NCBI RefSeq assembly: GCF_024166365.1
Contig: NC_064820.1
Span: 60,179,501 to 60,243,500, forward strand
Direction: 5' to 3'
Source of the DNA: Elephas maximus indicus
Taxonomy: Eukaryota; Chordata; Mammalia; Proboscidea; Elephantidae
DNA: 64,000 bases
Shown here: one piece after another, positions 55,431 through 64,000 of the stretch
Numbering within the stretch: the first letter of the stretch is position 1
Layout: each line of letters opens with the position of its first letter
Notes under the pieces: generated by a model
Database searches by the model: none
What the model was told of the DNA's origin: nothing
Seen by the model: only the letters and a program-made list of their open reading frames with translations
Program-made: the position numbers and the translations under genes

Positions 55431-55593
55431 ACCACTCTTACGTTCTCTGCTGGCCTATCTTAATGCATTTACAATTGAATGGTTAACTCTAAGAAGCAAA
55501 AGGTTCTCTGGGCATGCTGCAGCACACCTGCTCCACGTGTCATGGAAACAAAGGACAGTGGAGCTGGAGGGAGCCTTAAAGATCATCTGGTTC

Positions 55594-55725
55594 AGTGGGG
55601 TAGTAGAGTGTGAGCTCCATGGGGGCAGGAGGTAGCCGCCTGCATCACTGCTGTGTCCCCAGGCCCTACAACAGTGCCAGATACACAGTAGGGGCTCAGT
55701 AAATATTTGTTGGATAATTTTCTCT
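55594..55725 (+). mobile_element. L2 3' end remnant
   Basis: gtgagctccatgggggcagg, catcactgctgtgtccccag and gctcagtaaatatttgttgg are the L2 terminal part. Confidence 0.88.
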
Positions 55726-55929
55726 TTGCTTAGGTTTTTTTTTTTTTAATGTTTTTCAGAAAGCCCACCACCAAAGAGATCAAAGCGGAGATGTTTTGGT
55801 TAAAGTTTTGAAGTCGGGGTGGGTCCCAGAACTCCACAATCTCGATTCTGCTGCAGGCCCTATGCGCAGCTTACAGACATACAGGTGCCATACAGGTGAG
55901 GAATTCTGATGTCCAGGGAGGGCTCCAGA

Positions 55930-55976
55930 AAACCAAACCAAACCCATTGCTGTCAAGTCAATTCCCGCTCATCAAA
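55930..55976 (-). mobile_element. SINE tail fragment
   Basis: aaaaccaaaccaaacccatt and gctgtcaagtcaattcccgc; the rest of the SINE is absent. Confidence 0.75.
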
Positions 55977-56157
55977 AGGCCACCCCACTAGTGCAGAGCT
56001 TAGCTGACTCTGCTGATTTTGAGTCCCAGAGTTTTTTTTTCCTGCATCAGAAGATAAGTGGTGTCTGGCTGCCTAGACTACTCACAACCCAGCAGTATTT
56101 TCGTAGGAAAAAGGTACCCACTTGGTAAAGGGATGTTCACGTAAATTAAAGATACGT

Positions 56158-56340
56158 AACCACCAGTTGCCATCAAGTCAATCCTGACTCGTGGTGACTC
56201 CATGTGTATCAGAGTAGCACTGCACTCTGTGGGTTGATTTTTCAGAAGTAGATCACCAGACCTTTCTTCCAAGGTGCCTCTGAGGGGACTTTTGGTTAGC
56301 TGCTGAGTATGTAAACCATTTGTACAACCCGGGGACTCCA
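56158..56340 (-). mobile_element. AfroSINE-type SINE, long form
   Basis: ccagttgccatcaagtcaat, gatttttcagaagtagatca and gtacaacccggggactcc. The B-box part is deleted (gaggggacttttggttagct). Confidence 0.88.
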
Positions 56341-57394
56341 AAGTTAATTCATGTAAGATGAGCTAAACAAAGATTTTTTGCTTCATAATTTAAGAACTAG
56401 TAATTACTTTGGCAACTGCCACATCCCATGGAAGTGACTGCCGTTAAAATTCAGAGAACTCTTGTCTGTTGGTTTAAAAAAGATATCAAAATCCATTTTA
56501 TTGCATGAAAATTATTCTTTTTCATGGTGGAAGGGAGATTTTTGCACTTGTCTGCTATCCTCTAGCCTCTAGCCCCCCAGAAACTGCCCTCTCCTGCTCT
56601 TACCACTCTGCGGCCCTCTACCCCTCACCTCTCCTCCACCCCCTTCCCGCTTGGCCCTGATGAAAATGCTGCAGGAAACACTTACCAGGAGGTTGCTTAG
56701 GAGAAATCTGTGTGAGTGTGTGCCCTTGTTTGGGTATGAGAAGGTGTACACAAGCAGGGACGCCTATCCAATTAGCTCTTCAGAAGGTGCACTCCCTGTT
56801 CTTTTAGGAGCATATTAATCATTTTTACGCTATCCTGACTTCTAATCACAGGCGTTTCCAGTGTTGTCAAAACAGTGCCTGCCTACATCTGTTTTCTGCT
56901 ATTGGCCTGTGTTCCGGGAGTTTTTGGGAGAGAGGGAAAGAACAAGAGATTGACAATCTTCTGTTGACATTTTGTGGCTGTTTGGAAATGAGAAAGATCC
57001 AGGTCTGATATTGTAATTCCTCCTTTTATGGGCATAAAGCAATGCCTCGGCATGAATGAGCATAACTAAACACACTGGGACGCAGCCCCAGACATAGCGT
57101 GCACTCCCAGGACACTCACCAGGCTTTTTGTTGTTGCTATGGGAGGAAAAAAATGCAGAAGAGGGGCTCTTGTTTCCCCATTCCCACACTGCTACTCCTA
57201 ATGGAATTAATAAAACACCAAGCTTAAAGAGACACATTTGCCTTCTCTCTTCTCTTCTCCTTTCTCTTCCTTTCTTTTTCCATCACTGCCCAGTTAGGAG
57301 TGTGTTTGGCTACAAGGAACAGAATACCTGACTAAGAGTGGCTCGAAACACTAGGATTCATCCTCCCCATAGAACAAGATTTCTGATGCCATCA
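56341..57394. other. Unclassified DNA
   Basis: About 1 kb with no recognised gene or repeat. Open frames at 56899-57237 (minus) and 57128-57331 (plus) overlap and show no family. It is a candidate stretch for conserved non-coding sequence, which alignment could test. Confidence 0.4.
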
Positions 57395-57965
57395 GGGGCC
57401 CTGACTTTTTGGCTTTCCCCTTTCCATCTATTTTCAACACAACAGCCAGACAGATCTTGTTAAAATCTAAGTCAGATCACGCCACACGTCTACTCACAAC
57501 CCTCCAATGATTTCCCGTCTTGCTTAAAGGAACAGCCAAAGCCCTTACATGAGCATTCAAGGCCCCAGCCGGGTTGGTCATCTCCTTCACTTTTCTCCAA
57601 AGTACTTGTCACCTTGTGACATACTACATATTTCACTTATATATGTTACATATTGTCTTTCTCTACTGTCACCATTGAAATGTAAGCTTTGGGGAGACAG
57701 GGAGTTTGTGTTTTGTTTACTGCTGTATCTCTAGCACCTAGAACAGTGCCTGGCACATATAACCCATTGCTGTTCAGTCAATTCTGACTCATAGCAACCC
57801 TATAGGATACAGTAGAACTGCCTGATAGGATACAGTAGAACTGCCTGATAGGATTTCCAAGGAGCGGCTAGTGAATTTGAACTGCTGTCTTTTTGGTTAG
57901 CAGCCAAGCTCTTAACCACTTCGTCACCAGGGCTCCTGGCACACATAGACACTCAATAAATTAGT
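57395..57965 (+). mobile_element. L2 LINE 3' region split by a SINE
   Basis: caatgatttcccgtcttgct, caaggccccagccgggttgg, aaatgtaagctttggggaga and cctagaacagtgcctggcac, resuming after the SINE with catagacactcaataaatta. Clear L2 order. Confidence 0.9.
57758..57935 (-). mobile_element. AfroSINE-type SINE in L2, with internal duplication
   Basis: Flanks ctggcaca at 57750-57757 and 57936-57943. A 23-base unit starting ggatacagtagaactgcc is tandemly doubled at 57805-57827 and 57828-57850, a post- or pre-insertion duplication of the tail. Confidence 0.94.
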
Positions 57966-58570
57966 TCAATAAATGAATGAATGATCTTTCTGTTCCACCT
58001 TTCTTAGCATATTGGCTTTGTCTTCATCTTTGTTGCCTCATAACCACATCATGGCTGCTGCTGCCCAGACATCATGTCCATGTCCAAGACAGCCAGACAT
58101 CATGTCCATGTCCAAGACAGGAAGGGTGGTGCTGGACTCATGGGTCCCTTTTTATCGGGAAAGCAGAAACTTTTTCAAAAGTTCCAAGCCAACTTCAGTT
58201 TACATCTCATTGTTTTGGGTTATGTCACAAGCTACCCCTGGCAGCAAAAGAGTATAGGAAAGCAAGTAGTTAACTGGGCACATTGCTGCCCTGTGCAAAA
58301 CTGGGAAGAAGAGGGCTAGATATTGGATGAGTAACTAACAGGGTCTGCTGTGAAACTGCTGATGGAAGAACCCAAACCTTGAGAGCAGCGTGGGAAATGC
58401 ACCATCCTCTCCTCAAATCATCTCTCTTCATCTCACTCCTGGTTTTCCCAGATGACCTGCCCCGGCTGCTGGAGTCAAGCATAGAAGAGGAAAGCAGCTC
58501 TGTCTGCAGTTCAGGGAGTTCAACAGAGACATTTAGTGTCTGGTTCCTTACCAGAAAGCCAGCACGTAAT
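57966..58570. other. Unclassified DNA
   Basis: Possibly an ancient repeat in part (about 58060-58300). Contains the tandem duplication at 58065-58120. No gene recognised. Confidence 0.4.
58065..58120. repeat. 28-bp perfect tandem duplication
   Basis: The unit starting ccagacatcatgtccatgtc is present twice without mismatch at 58065-58092 and 58093-58120. Confidence 0.97.
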
Positions 58571-58757
58571 CAAAAAAACCAAACCCACTGCCCTCAAGTT
58601 GATTCCGACTCATAACAACCCCCTAGGGTTTCCAAGGCTGTAAATCTCTACGGAAACAGACTGCCATATCTTTCTCCAGCTGAGCGCTGGTGGATTCAAA
58701 CCACCAGCCTTTTGGTTAGCAGCCAAGTGCTTTTAACCACTGTACCACCGGGGCTCC
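58571..58757 (-). mobile_element. AfroSINE-type SINE, extended form
   Basis: aacccactgccctcaagttg, ctgtaaatctctacggaaac and tgtaccaccggggctcc. It lies in the tail side of the next SINE: the word cacgtaat flanks the two together (58563-58570 and 58919-58926). Confidence 0.93.
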
Positions 58758-58774
58758 TCAGTTTGTAATAAAAA

Positions 58775-58918
58775 ATAAAAACCATTGCCATCAACCTGAC
58801 TCCAACTCATAGCGACCTATAGGACAGAGTAGAACTGCCCCATAGGGTTTCCAAGAAGTGGCTGGTGGATTCAAACTGCCGATCTTTTGATTTGCAGCCA
58901 AGCTCTTTCGCACTGTGC
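58775..58918 (-). mobile_element. AfroSINE-type SINE, short form
   Basis: aaccattgccatcaacctga to tctttcgcactgtgc. Head end truncated by a few bases. Confidence 0.92.
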
Positions 58919-59066
58919 CACGTAATAGTGTCCCACTAACTACTCACAAGCATGCTCAGCCTTGCTCAGGCAAATACCTCTTTTCTGAGCCTCTGAACTG
59001 GATCATCACAGATCATCATTGCCCAGTCTTTGGGTCCCCCAGACTGCACACTAATTAAGAAATATT

Positions 59067-59196
59067 GTTATTGCTGTCAGGTGCCGTCAGGTCAGTAGAG
59101 CTGCTCCACAGGGTTTCCAAAGAGCAGCTGGTGGATTTGAACTGCCGAACTTTTGGTTAGCAGCTGAGCTCTTAACCACTACACCACCAGGGCTCC
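59067..59196 (-). mobile_element. AfroSINE-type SINE with tail deletion, 11-bp target duplication
   Basis: gttattgctgtcaggtgccg then directly gtagagctgctccacagggt. Flanks taagaaatatt at 59056-59066 and 59197-59207 are identical. Confidence 0.95.
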
Positions 59197-59207
59197 TAAG
59201 AAATATT

Positions 59208-59350
59208 AAAAAACCAAACCAAACCCATTGCCATTGAGTCAATTCTGACTCATAGCGACATTATAGGACAGAGTTGAACTGCCCCATGGGGTTTCCAAAA
59301 AGCAGCTGATGGATTCGAACTGCCGACTTTTTGGATAGCAACCAAGGGCT
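59208..59350 (-). mobile_element. AfroSINE-type SINE, head truncated
   Basis: aaaccaaaccaaacccattg to ggatagcaaccaagggct. It directly follows the target copy of the preceding SINE. Confidence 0.93.
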
Positions 59351-59360
59351 CCAGAACATT

Positions 59361-59534
59361 GAAAAAATGAAAAACCAAACCCACTGCTGTCAAGTCGATT
59401 CCAACTCATAGCGACCCTATAGGGCAGAGTAGAACTGCCCGATAGAGTTTCCAAGGAGCGCCTGGTGGATTTGAACTCCTGACTTCTTGGTTAGCAGCCA
59501 TAGCACTTAACTGCTAAGCCACCAAGGTTTCCTT
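59361..59534 (-). mobile_element. AfroSINE-type SINE, short form
   Basis: aaaccaaacccactgctgtc to taagccaccaaggtttcc. Near-duplicate flanks ccagaacatt (59351-59360) and ccaaaacatt (59535-59544). Confidence 0.94.
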
Positions 59535-59904
59535 CCAAAACATTAGCAACTGTTAAATCACCTGCAGATGCATTTCGTCACGCAGAGATACCCATGTTGT
59601 CCTCCAGGCTGTCTGTGTGTGCTCTCCTCAGACTCCAGAGAGTGGAACCCAGGACACACTCCCCTCTGCCCAGCGGGCCAACAGCTCTACGTCCTCAGGA
59701 AAGTGACAGGAGCTCACTTGAACATGGAGGGAAGCATGTGCTGCTGCCTTGGCCTTGGTTTTTGAGACAGCAGGCATTCCAGGGAGGAAAGGCAAGTCAT
59801 AGAAAGTGCAAAACCCTGAATGTTAAAGCCTGAGGCAAGAGGTCATGAAAAAATTCTCATCAGTGACTTCCAGATCTCACTTTGATAACATCATGACACT
59901 TGCC

Positions 59905-60035
59905 ACTTAGTTCTTCAATAAGTTGAGGGGCTCCATGACAGCAGTGATTGTGTCTTTGATCTTTTTGCACCACTAGCACTTAGTGTGTTGCCCAGTACAT
60001 AATAGGTGCTCAGTAAGTGGACACTGGATGAATAG
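59905..60035 (+). mobile_element. L2 3' end remnant
   Basis: gaggggctccatgacagcag, gcaccactagcacttagtgt and aataggtgctcagtaagtgg follow the L2 terminal pattern. Confidence 0.78.
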
Positions 60036-60894
60036 AAAATTCTCTGAAAACACAATGCGGCAAGAGTGTGAGAGGAGGGGTCAAGGGAGCCCTCTGTATG
60101 CTGGGCTTGCCCAGTCCTTCTCCATAGCCATTGCACTGCAATCTAATAGTTCTACCCACTTCAAATATTAAATACCTGCATTGCATCTCTTTTCTACTTT
60201 TTTGCCCCAAGCGCATACACTTTCTTCGAATTTTTGTTGTTTTTTTTGTTGTTGTTGCCATTCATGGTGATCCTTAGAAAGAAAGAGGAAAAAATTGTTC
60301 ACTTATCCATGGAATTTAAAAAATTATCAAATAGTTTAGTACTCAGGTCACTCACAGCTCAAAAATTTCAAGATTCTATGATTCAGGCTTAGAGCCTTGT
60401 CTTTTCAATGTGAGAATATTTATTACTAAGGGAGTTCACTTGATCCTCACTGACTACCTTTGAACTTGTGAGTATAATTCTCTAATAACTCTAATCAAAT
60501 GTGGTCACTTTTCAAAAATAAATATCTTCAGTAGCTAATCATAGTTTCATTTGGTTAAAATGTGTCATCTTCTCAGCTCTTGGAAGTCTCAGATTTTGCT
60601 AAAAGAGGAAATGGCATTTTCCCTGTATCATGTCCTGGAGTATTTCCAGGGCTTATAATGGTGGAAAGGAAATCCTTTCCTGTGTCCTATGCCAACCAGT
60701 AGCATTCTGTCCAGACTATTCCCACAGCCCCCCATCCAAATGAATTGTGTTAGAAAAGAATGGGTCCTTTACCTGAACACTCTATCTGATTGAGAACTCT
60801 GGCTTCTCCTGGGCTTAGAATTCACAAAGAAGGAAGAAAGCAGTTATAGTTATAATATTCCATCGTCATAAGCATCCTTAGCTTTGGGAAGTTT

Positions 60895-61210
60895 GTCAAC
60901 GTGGTGGAGGAAGATAGTTGTTTCTCAATTGCTGCCATGTTAGAGATCTATGCGACCACCTTTTCTGCTGTAACAAAAATGGTGCTTATGAAATCGTTGG
61001 CCACACATGACTGTTCTAACTATATGATGAGAGGCCGTGATTTGGCTGTCTCTTACAGTACATCTTTTCATTCCAAGATAGCCCATTGTGCTGGCTGTTT
61101 TGGATGCAGCTTGGCATGAACACAGAAAGACCATACAACCACCCACAACTTGATCTACTAGTTGTGAATGGAAACTTTTGAACATGTTCCACCAGCTGCA
61201 CAATGGTACC
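60895..61210. other. Unidentified stretch with open frames on both strands
   Basis: Plus strand 60901-61119 is open for 72 codons and minus strand 60940-61212 for 90 codons (cysteine- and histidine-rich, for example TVMCGQRFHKHHFCYSRKGG). Neither is recognised. It could be a piece of an old processed pseudogene or chance. Confidence 0.25.
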
Positions 61211-61279
61211 ATTTATTACATTATTCTCAGGGGAAAACGTTTGCTGTGTGAATAATACCGGGGACTTGTGTAAGCCTCT

Positions 61280-61450
61280 TCATTTTCAGAGAGCTTTACG
61301 GGTGTCAGCAAATTCACACAACACCCTGGTAAGGTAGTAAGGCATTGTTACTCCTTCTTTACAGAAAGAGAAACCAGATCACAGCATCAGATTTCCCCAA
61401 GGCCAAATGGACAATAAGTGACATGGTCTCTTTTCCAGAGACACATATAG
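61280..61450 (-). mobile_element. MIR SINE remnant
   Basis: cattgttactccttctttac, agaaagagaaaccagatcac and ccccaaggccaaatggacaa are the reversed MIR. Confidence 0.72.
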
Positions 61451-61892
61451 TCTTCTGCTAGAGCCCACAAACGATTTCCCACTGACAAAAATGCTCAACA
61501 GGGTTCCAACCTGGACATAACCCTTAGGATAACTACCCTGACCTTTGGCACATTTACCAATGTGGCCTTACCTAGGGTTTTCTTGAGATGGATAAAAAGG
61601 GCAAGAGAAGAGGGGGGCACCCATATAGGATAGTGGTCAAGGTTTTAGCATCTCTCAGATTCCTCACCATTGTGGAATTGTCCCATCTATGGTCTCAGGA
61701 TCATGGCGGGTGTGGGTAAGCAGCCATTAAGTCCCATGAGGGGAAAAAGAAAAGACCCCTGTAATATAGTAGAACAGGTTTGTTGATTTCAATTGCTACT
61801 TAAGAGATTAAGAGAGAGCTTTCCTTAACAGCTCCAGGAAAACGTTAAATCCCCTTTGTCCCCTTCTTCCAATTCTCAGAATCACTTTTTTG
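61451..61892. other. Unclassified DNA
   Basis: No gene or repeat recognised. Confidence 0.4.
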
Positions 61893-62230
61893 TTTTGTTT
61901 TTAATTTTATTGTAGTAAAATATATATAACAAAATGTTTGCAATTTTACCCATTTTCAAGTGTATAATTCAGTGACATTAATTACACTTCACTGTGTTGT
62001 GCTAGAAACCCTGGTGGCATAGTGATTAAGAGCTATGGCTGTTAACCAAAAGGTCAGCAGTTCGAATCCACCAGGTATTCCTCAGAAACCCTATGGGGCA
62101 GTTCTACTCTGTCCTGTAAGGTCACTCTGAGTTGGAATCAACTTGATAGCAATGGTTTTTTTTTTTTTTTTAATATTGTGCTACCATCACCACTACCCAT
62201 TTCCAAAAGTTATTCATCATCCAGAGCAGA
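61893..62230 (-). mobile_element. Old L1 3' end split by a SINE
   Basis: ttttattgtagtaaaatata and taattcagtgacattaatta, resuming after the SINE with accatcaccactacccattt; same family as 31527-32450. Confidence 0.88.
62004..62171 (+). mobile_element. AfroSINE-type SINE in L1
   Basis: agaaaccctggtggcatagt to gttggaatcaacttgatagc and a T-run. Flanks ttgtgct at 61997-62003 and 62176-62182. Confidence 0.94.
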
Positions 62231-62904
62231 CCATATGAATTTTAATTCAATTTTATTTAAAATTAAACACATGCCATACCAGATAGTTTACATGTTTTTG
62301 TGTTAGAGTATATTATACCTCTAAAACAGTTGAAAATTACTCTCCCAGATAACCAAAATTAGTGAACGGAGAATTGGATTTTCTCGACTTGTCCTACGGA
62401 GAAAGCAGAAGGGGAATCATGAAGGGAGGAAAAATCAAGAACTATGGGAGTGAATTCAAATTCTGAATCACAAAACCACAGTTTTAGTGCTTTCTCTTCT
62501 CCAGTCTACTGCATCAAGGAGAACACAGTGGAGCACAGTGGACCCTTTAAAAAATGTTATGATTATTATTAAATTAATACAAGTTCATTATGCAAAATGC
62601 AATTATTATAGAAATTCACAATGTAGAAAATGAAGACCTCCAATATGCATACGGAACATAGTCCTCTGATTTTTTTTTTCACTCTAAACTTATTAACTCT
62701 TTCTCTTTCTCTATACTTTAAAAGATTGGGATGAGAAGTAGGTCTGCAGGACAGCCTGTGTCTACCAATTTTTTAGTCTAATTCACTTTGATGAAAGGAA
62801 TGTTTGCTGAGTAATACTGGATATAAGTCCTGCTTCTTGCAAGCCTTGCGTCGGACACAAAGCTTTTGTTAAATACATCTGAGGTGAGATGACGTTTTTA
62901 GTTA
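62231..62904. other. Unclassified AT-rich DNA
   Basis: No gene or repeat recognised. Confidence 0.4.
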
Positions 62905-63062
62905 GAGCCTGGGTTTGCAAACCTTTTCTGTACAGTGCCACACTGTAAATATTTTAGACTTTGCAGGCCAAATGGTTTCTGTGACAACTACTTAACTCTG
63001 CTGTTGCAGCTCGAAAAGGGTCACAGATGATATGTAAAAGAATGTACATGGTTGTTGTATTT
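62905..63062. mobile_element. hAT-Charlie-type DNA transposon fragment
   Basis: gtttgcaaaccttttctgta, gtaaatattttagactttgc and gcaggccaaatggtttctgt match the conserved end of a non-autonomous Charlie-type element common in mammals. The other end is missing. Confidence 0.75.
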
Positions 63063-63900
63063 GTATTGCATAACTAATTGCCACAAACTTAGTGGCTATC
63101 AAACAGCATGCACGTATTATTTCATAGCTTTATAGGGCAGAAGTCCGACTGGGCTCAACTGAGTTCTCCACTCGGGGACTCACGGGGCTGAAACCAAGGT
63201 GTTGGCTGGAAAGGGCTTTATCTGGAAGCCCTGGGGAAGAATCTGCTTCTAAGTTCATCAATCTGCTTCATTCAGGTTTTTAGCAGATCCAGTTCCTTCT
63301 GGTTGTAGAACTAAAGTCCCCATTTTCCTCTGGCTCTCAGCTGGGAGCTGCTCTCAGCAACTAGAGGCTTGTCTTAGCTATCTAGTGGTGCTACAACAGA
63401 AGTATCGCCAAGTGCATGGCTTTCCCAACAGAAATTTATTTTCTCACAGTTTAGGAGGCTAGTAGTCCGAATTCAGGGAGCCTGCTCTAAGGCAAGTCTT
63501 TCTCTGTCCACTCTGGGGGAAGGTCTGTGTCGCTTTTCAGCTTCTGTTCCTCAGTTTCACAGGGATCTTGCAATCTTCATGTAGCATCTATTTTCCTCCA
63601 CCTCTGGTTGTTTCTTTGTGTCTAATCTGCTCATTTATATCTCAAAGGTGAGTGGCTTAAAACACACCTTACACTGATATGACCTTATTAACATAACGAA
63701 GAAAACCCTATTCCCAAATGGGATTACATCCACAAGAATGGAGATTAGGATTTACAGCAAATATTTTGGAGGGACGTAATTCAATCCATAACAACTCATA
63801 GGCAGTTCACAACATGGGTGTTTGTTCTCTTCCAGGCCACCCAGAACACATTTCTCTGATCTCCTCTTCTGCTACCAGCCAGAGAAAACTATTTTTAAAG
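63063..63900 (-). mobile_element. Older MLT1-type LTR, interrupted
   Basis: Left part: attgccacaaacttagtggc and aaaccaaggtgttggctgga. Right part, after the inserted LTR: gttcacaacatgggtgtttg and gatctcctcttctgctacca. Order fits a reversed MLT1-type LTR. Confidence 0.65.
63368..63802 (-). mobile_element. MaLR (MLT1-like) LTR nested in an older one
   Basis: On the minus strand begins ttgttatggattgaattacg and ends gtagcaccactagatagcta. About 435 bases and the most complete copy of the LTR family seen at 697, 3530 and 6297. Confidence 0.82.
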
Positions 63901-63914
63901 AACTGGTGTGATTA

Positions 63915-64000
63915 GGAAATCCTAGTGGCATAGTGGTTAAGAGTTCAGCTGCTAACAAAAAGGTCGGCAGTTCAAATCCACCAGACACTCCTTGGAAACT
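63915..64000 (+). mobile_element. AfroSINE-type SINE, cut by window end
   Basis: aggaaatcctagtggcatag through gtcggcagttcaaatccacc to the window edge. The tail lies outside. Confidence 0.93.

Larger units (their letters stand above)
59545..61275. other. Long repeat-poor stretch
   Basis: About 1.7 kb with only an L2-type end (59905-60035) and a short (ttg)n at about 60234-60258. No gene recognised. See also 60895-61210. Confidence 0.4.

Noticed and set aside
57128..57331. Possible exon
   Set aside because: Overlapping open frames on both strands, no splice-site or family evidence; left as unclassified.

Overview
The window looks like ordinary nuclear DNA of an afrotherian mammal, most likely an elephant or another paenungulate. 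The evidence is repeat content: about forty copies of tRNA-headed SINEs of the afrotherian type, nine copies of an RTE-clade (BovB-related) LINE whose 3' tail is the same as the SINE tail, L1 elements with a long lineage-type 3' UTR, and the general mammalian background of MIR, L2, MaLR/MLT1-type LTRs and a hAT-Charlie-like piece. Genus is inference. I found no intact protein-coding gene, no structural RNA gene, no CpG-rich promoter and no CRISPR array; all long open frames lie in decayed transposons or in sequence with no recognisable family.

Layout. 0.5-7 kb: SINEs, an LTR with 5-bp target duplication, a truncated RTE, and a MaLR provirus-like element (about 3803-6675, minus) broken by another LTR and by SINEs. 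7-12.8 kb: SINEs, one of them with a tRNA-Gly-like head, and an L1 tail. 12.9-14.6 kb: minus-strand RTE with a readable reverse-transcriptase (RT) block. 15.8-17.1 kb: L1 3' end. 17-22.8 kb: mostly unclassified DNA. 22.8-26.3 kb: an L1 insertion carrying what looks like a 3' transduction, then a 5'-inverted (twin-primed) RTE. 29.4-32.5 kb: RTE, an LTR with duplicated U3 block, L1. 33.7-34.3 kb: a possible DNA transposon. 36.3-39.7 kb: the longest RTE copy (endonuclease to 3' tail) abutting an LTR. 40-49 kb: SINEs, old LTRs, an MLT1 inside a MIR. 50.7-54.6 kb: L1 fragments holding RTE and SINE insertions. 55-64 kb: L2/MIR remains, a cluster of five SINEs, nested MLT1-type LTRs.

How the parts work together: the RTE element encodes endonuclease and RT and, by the shared tail, is the likely mobiliser of all the SINE types here. 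SINEs with at least two different tRNA-like heads carry a related middle module and the same RTE tail, which suggests modular head exchange. Nested insertions with target-site duplications give a relative order: MIR/L2 and old L1 first, then MaLR, then RTE and SINE. RTE copies alone cover roughly 10 kb, about 16% of the window by my own coordinates.

Limits: family names come from recognition of sequence, not from a database search. Boundaries without a target-site duplication are accurate to perhaps 10-30 bases.
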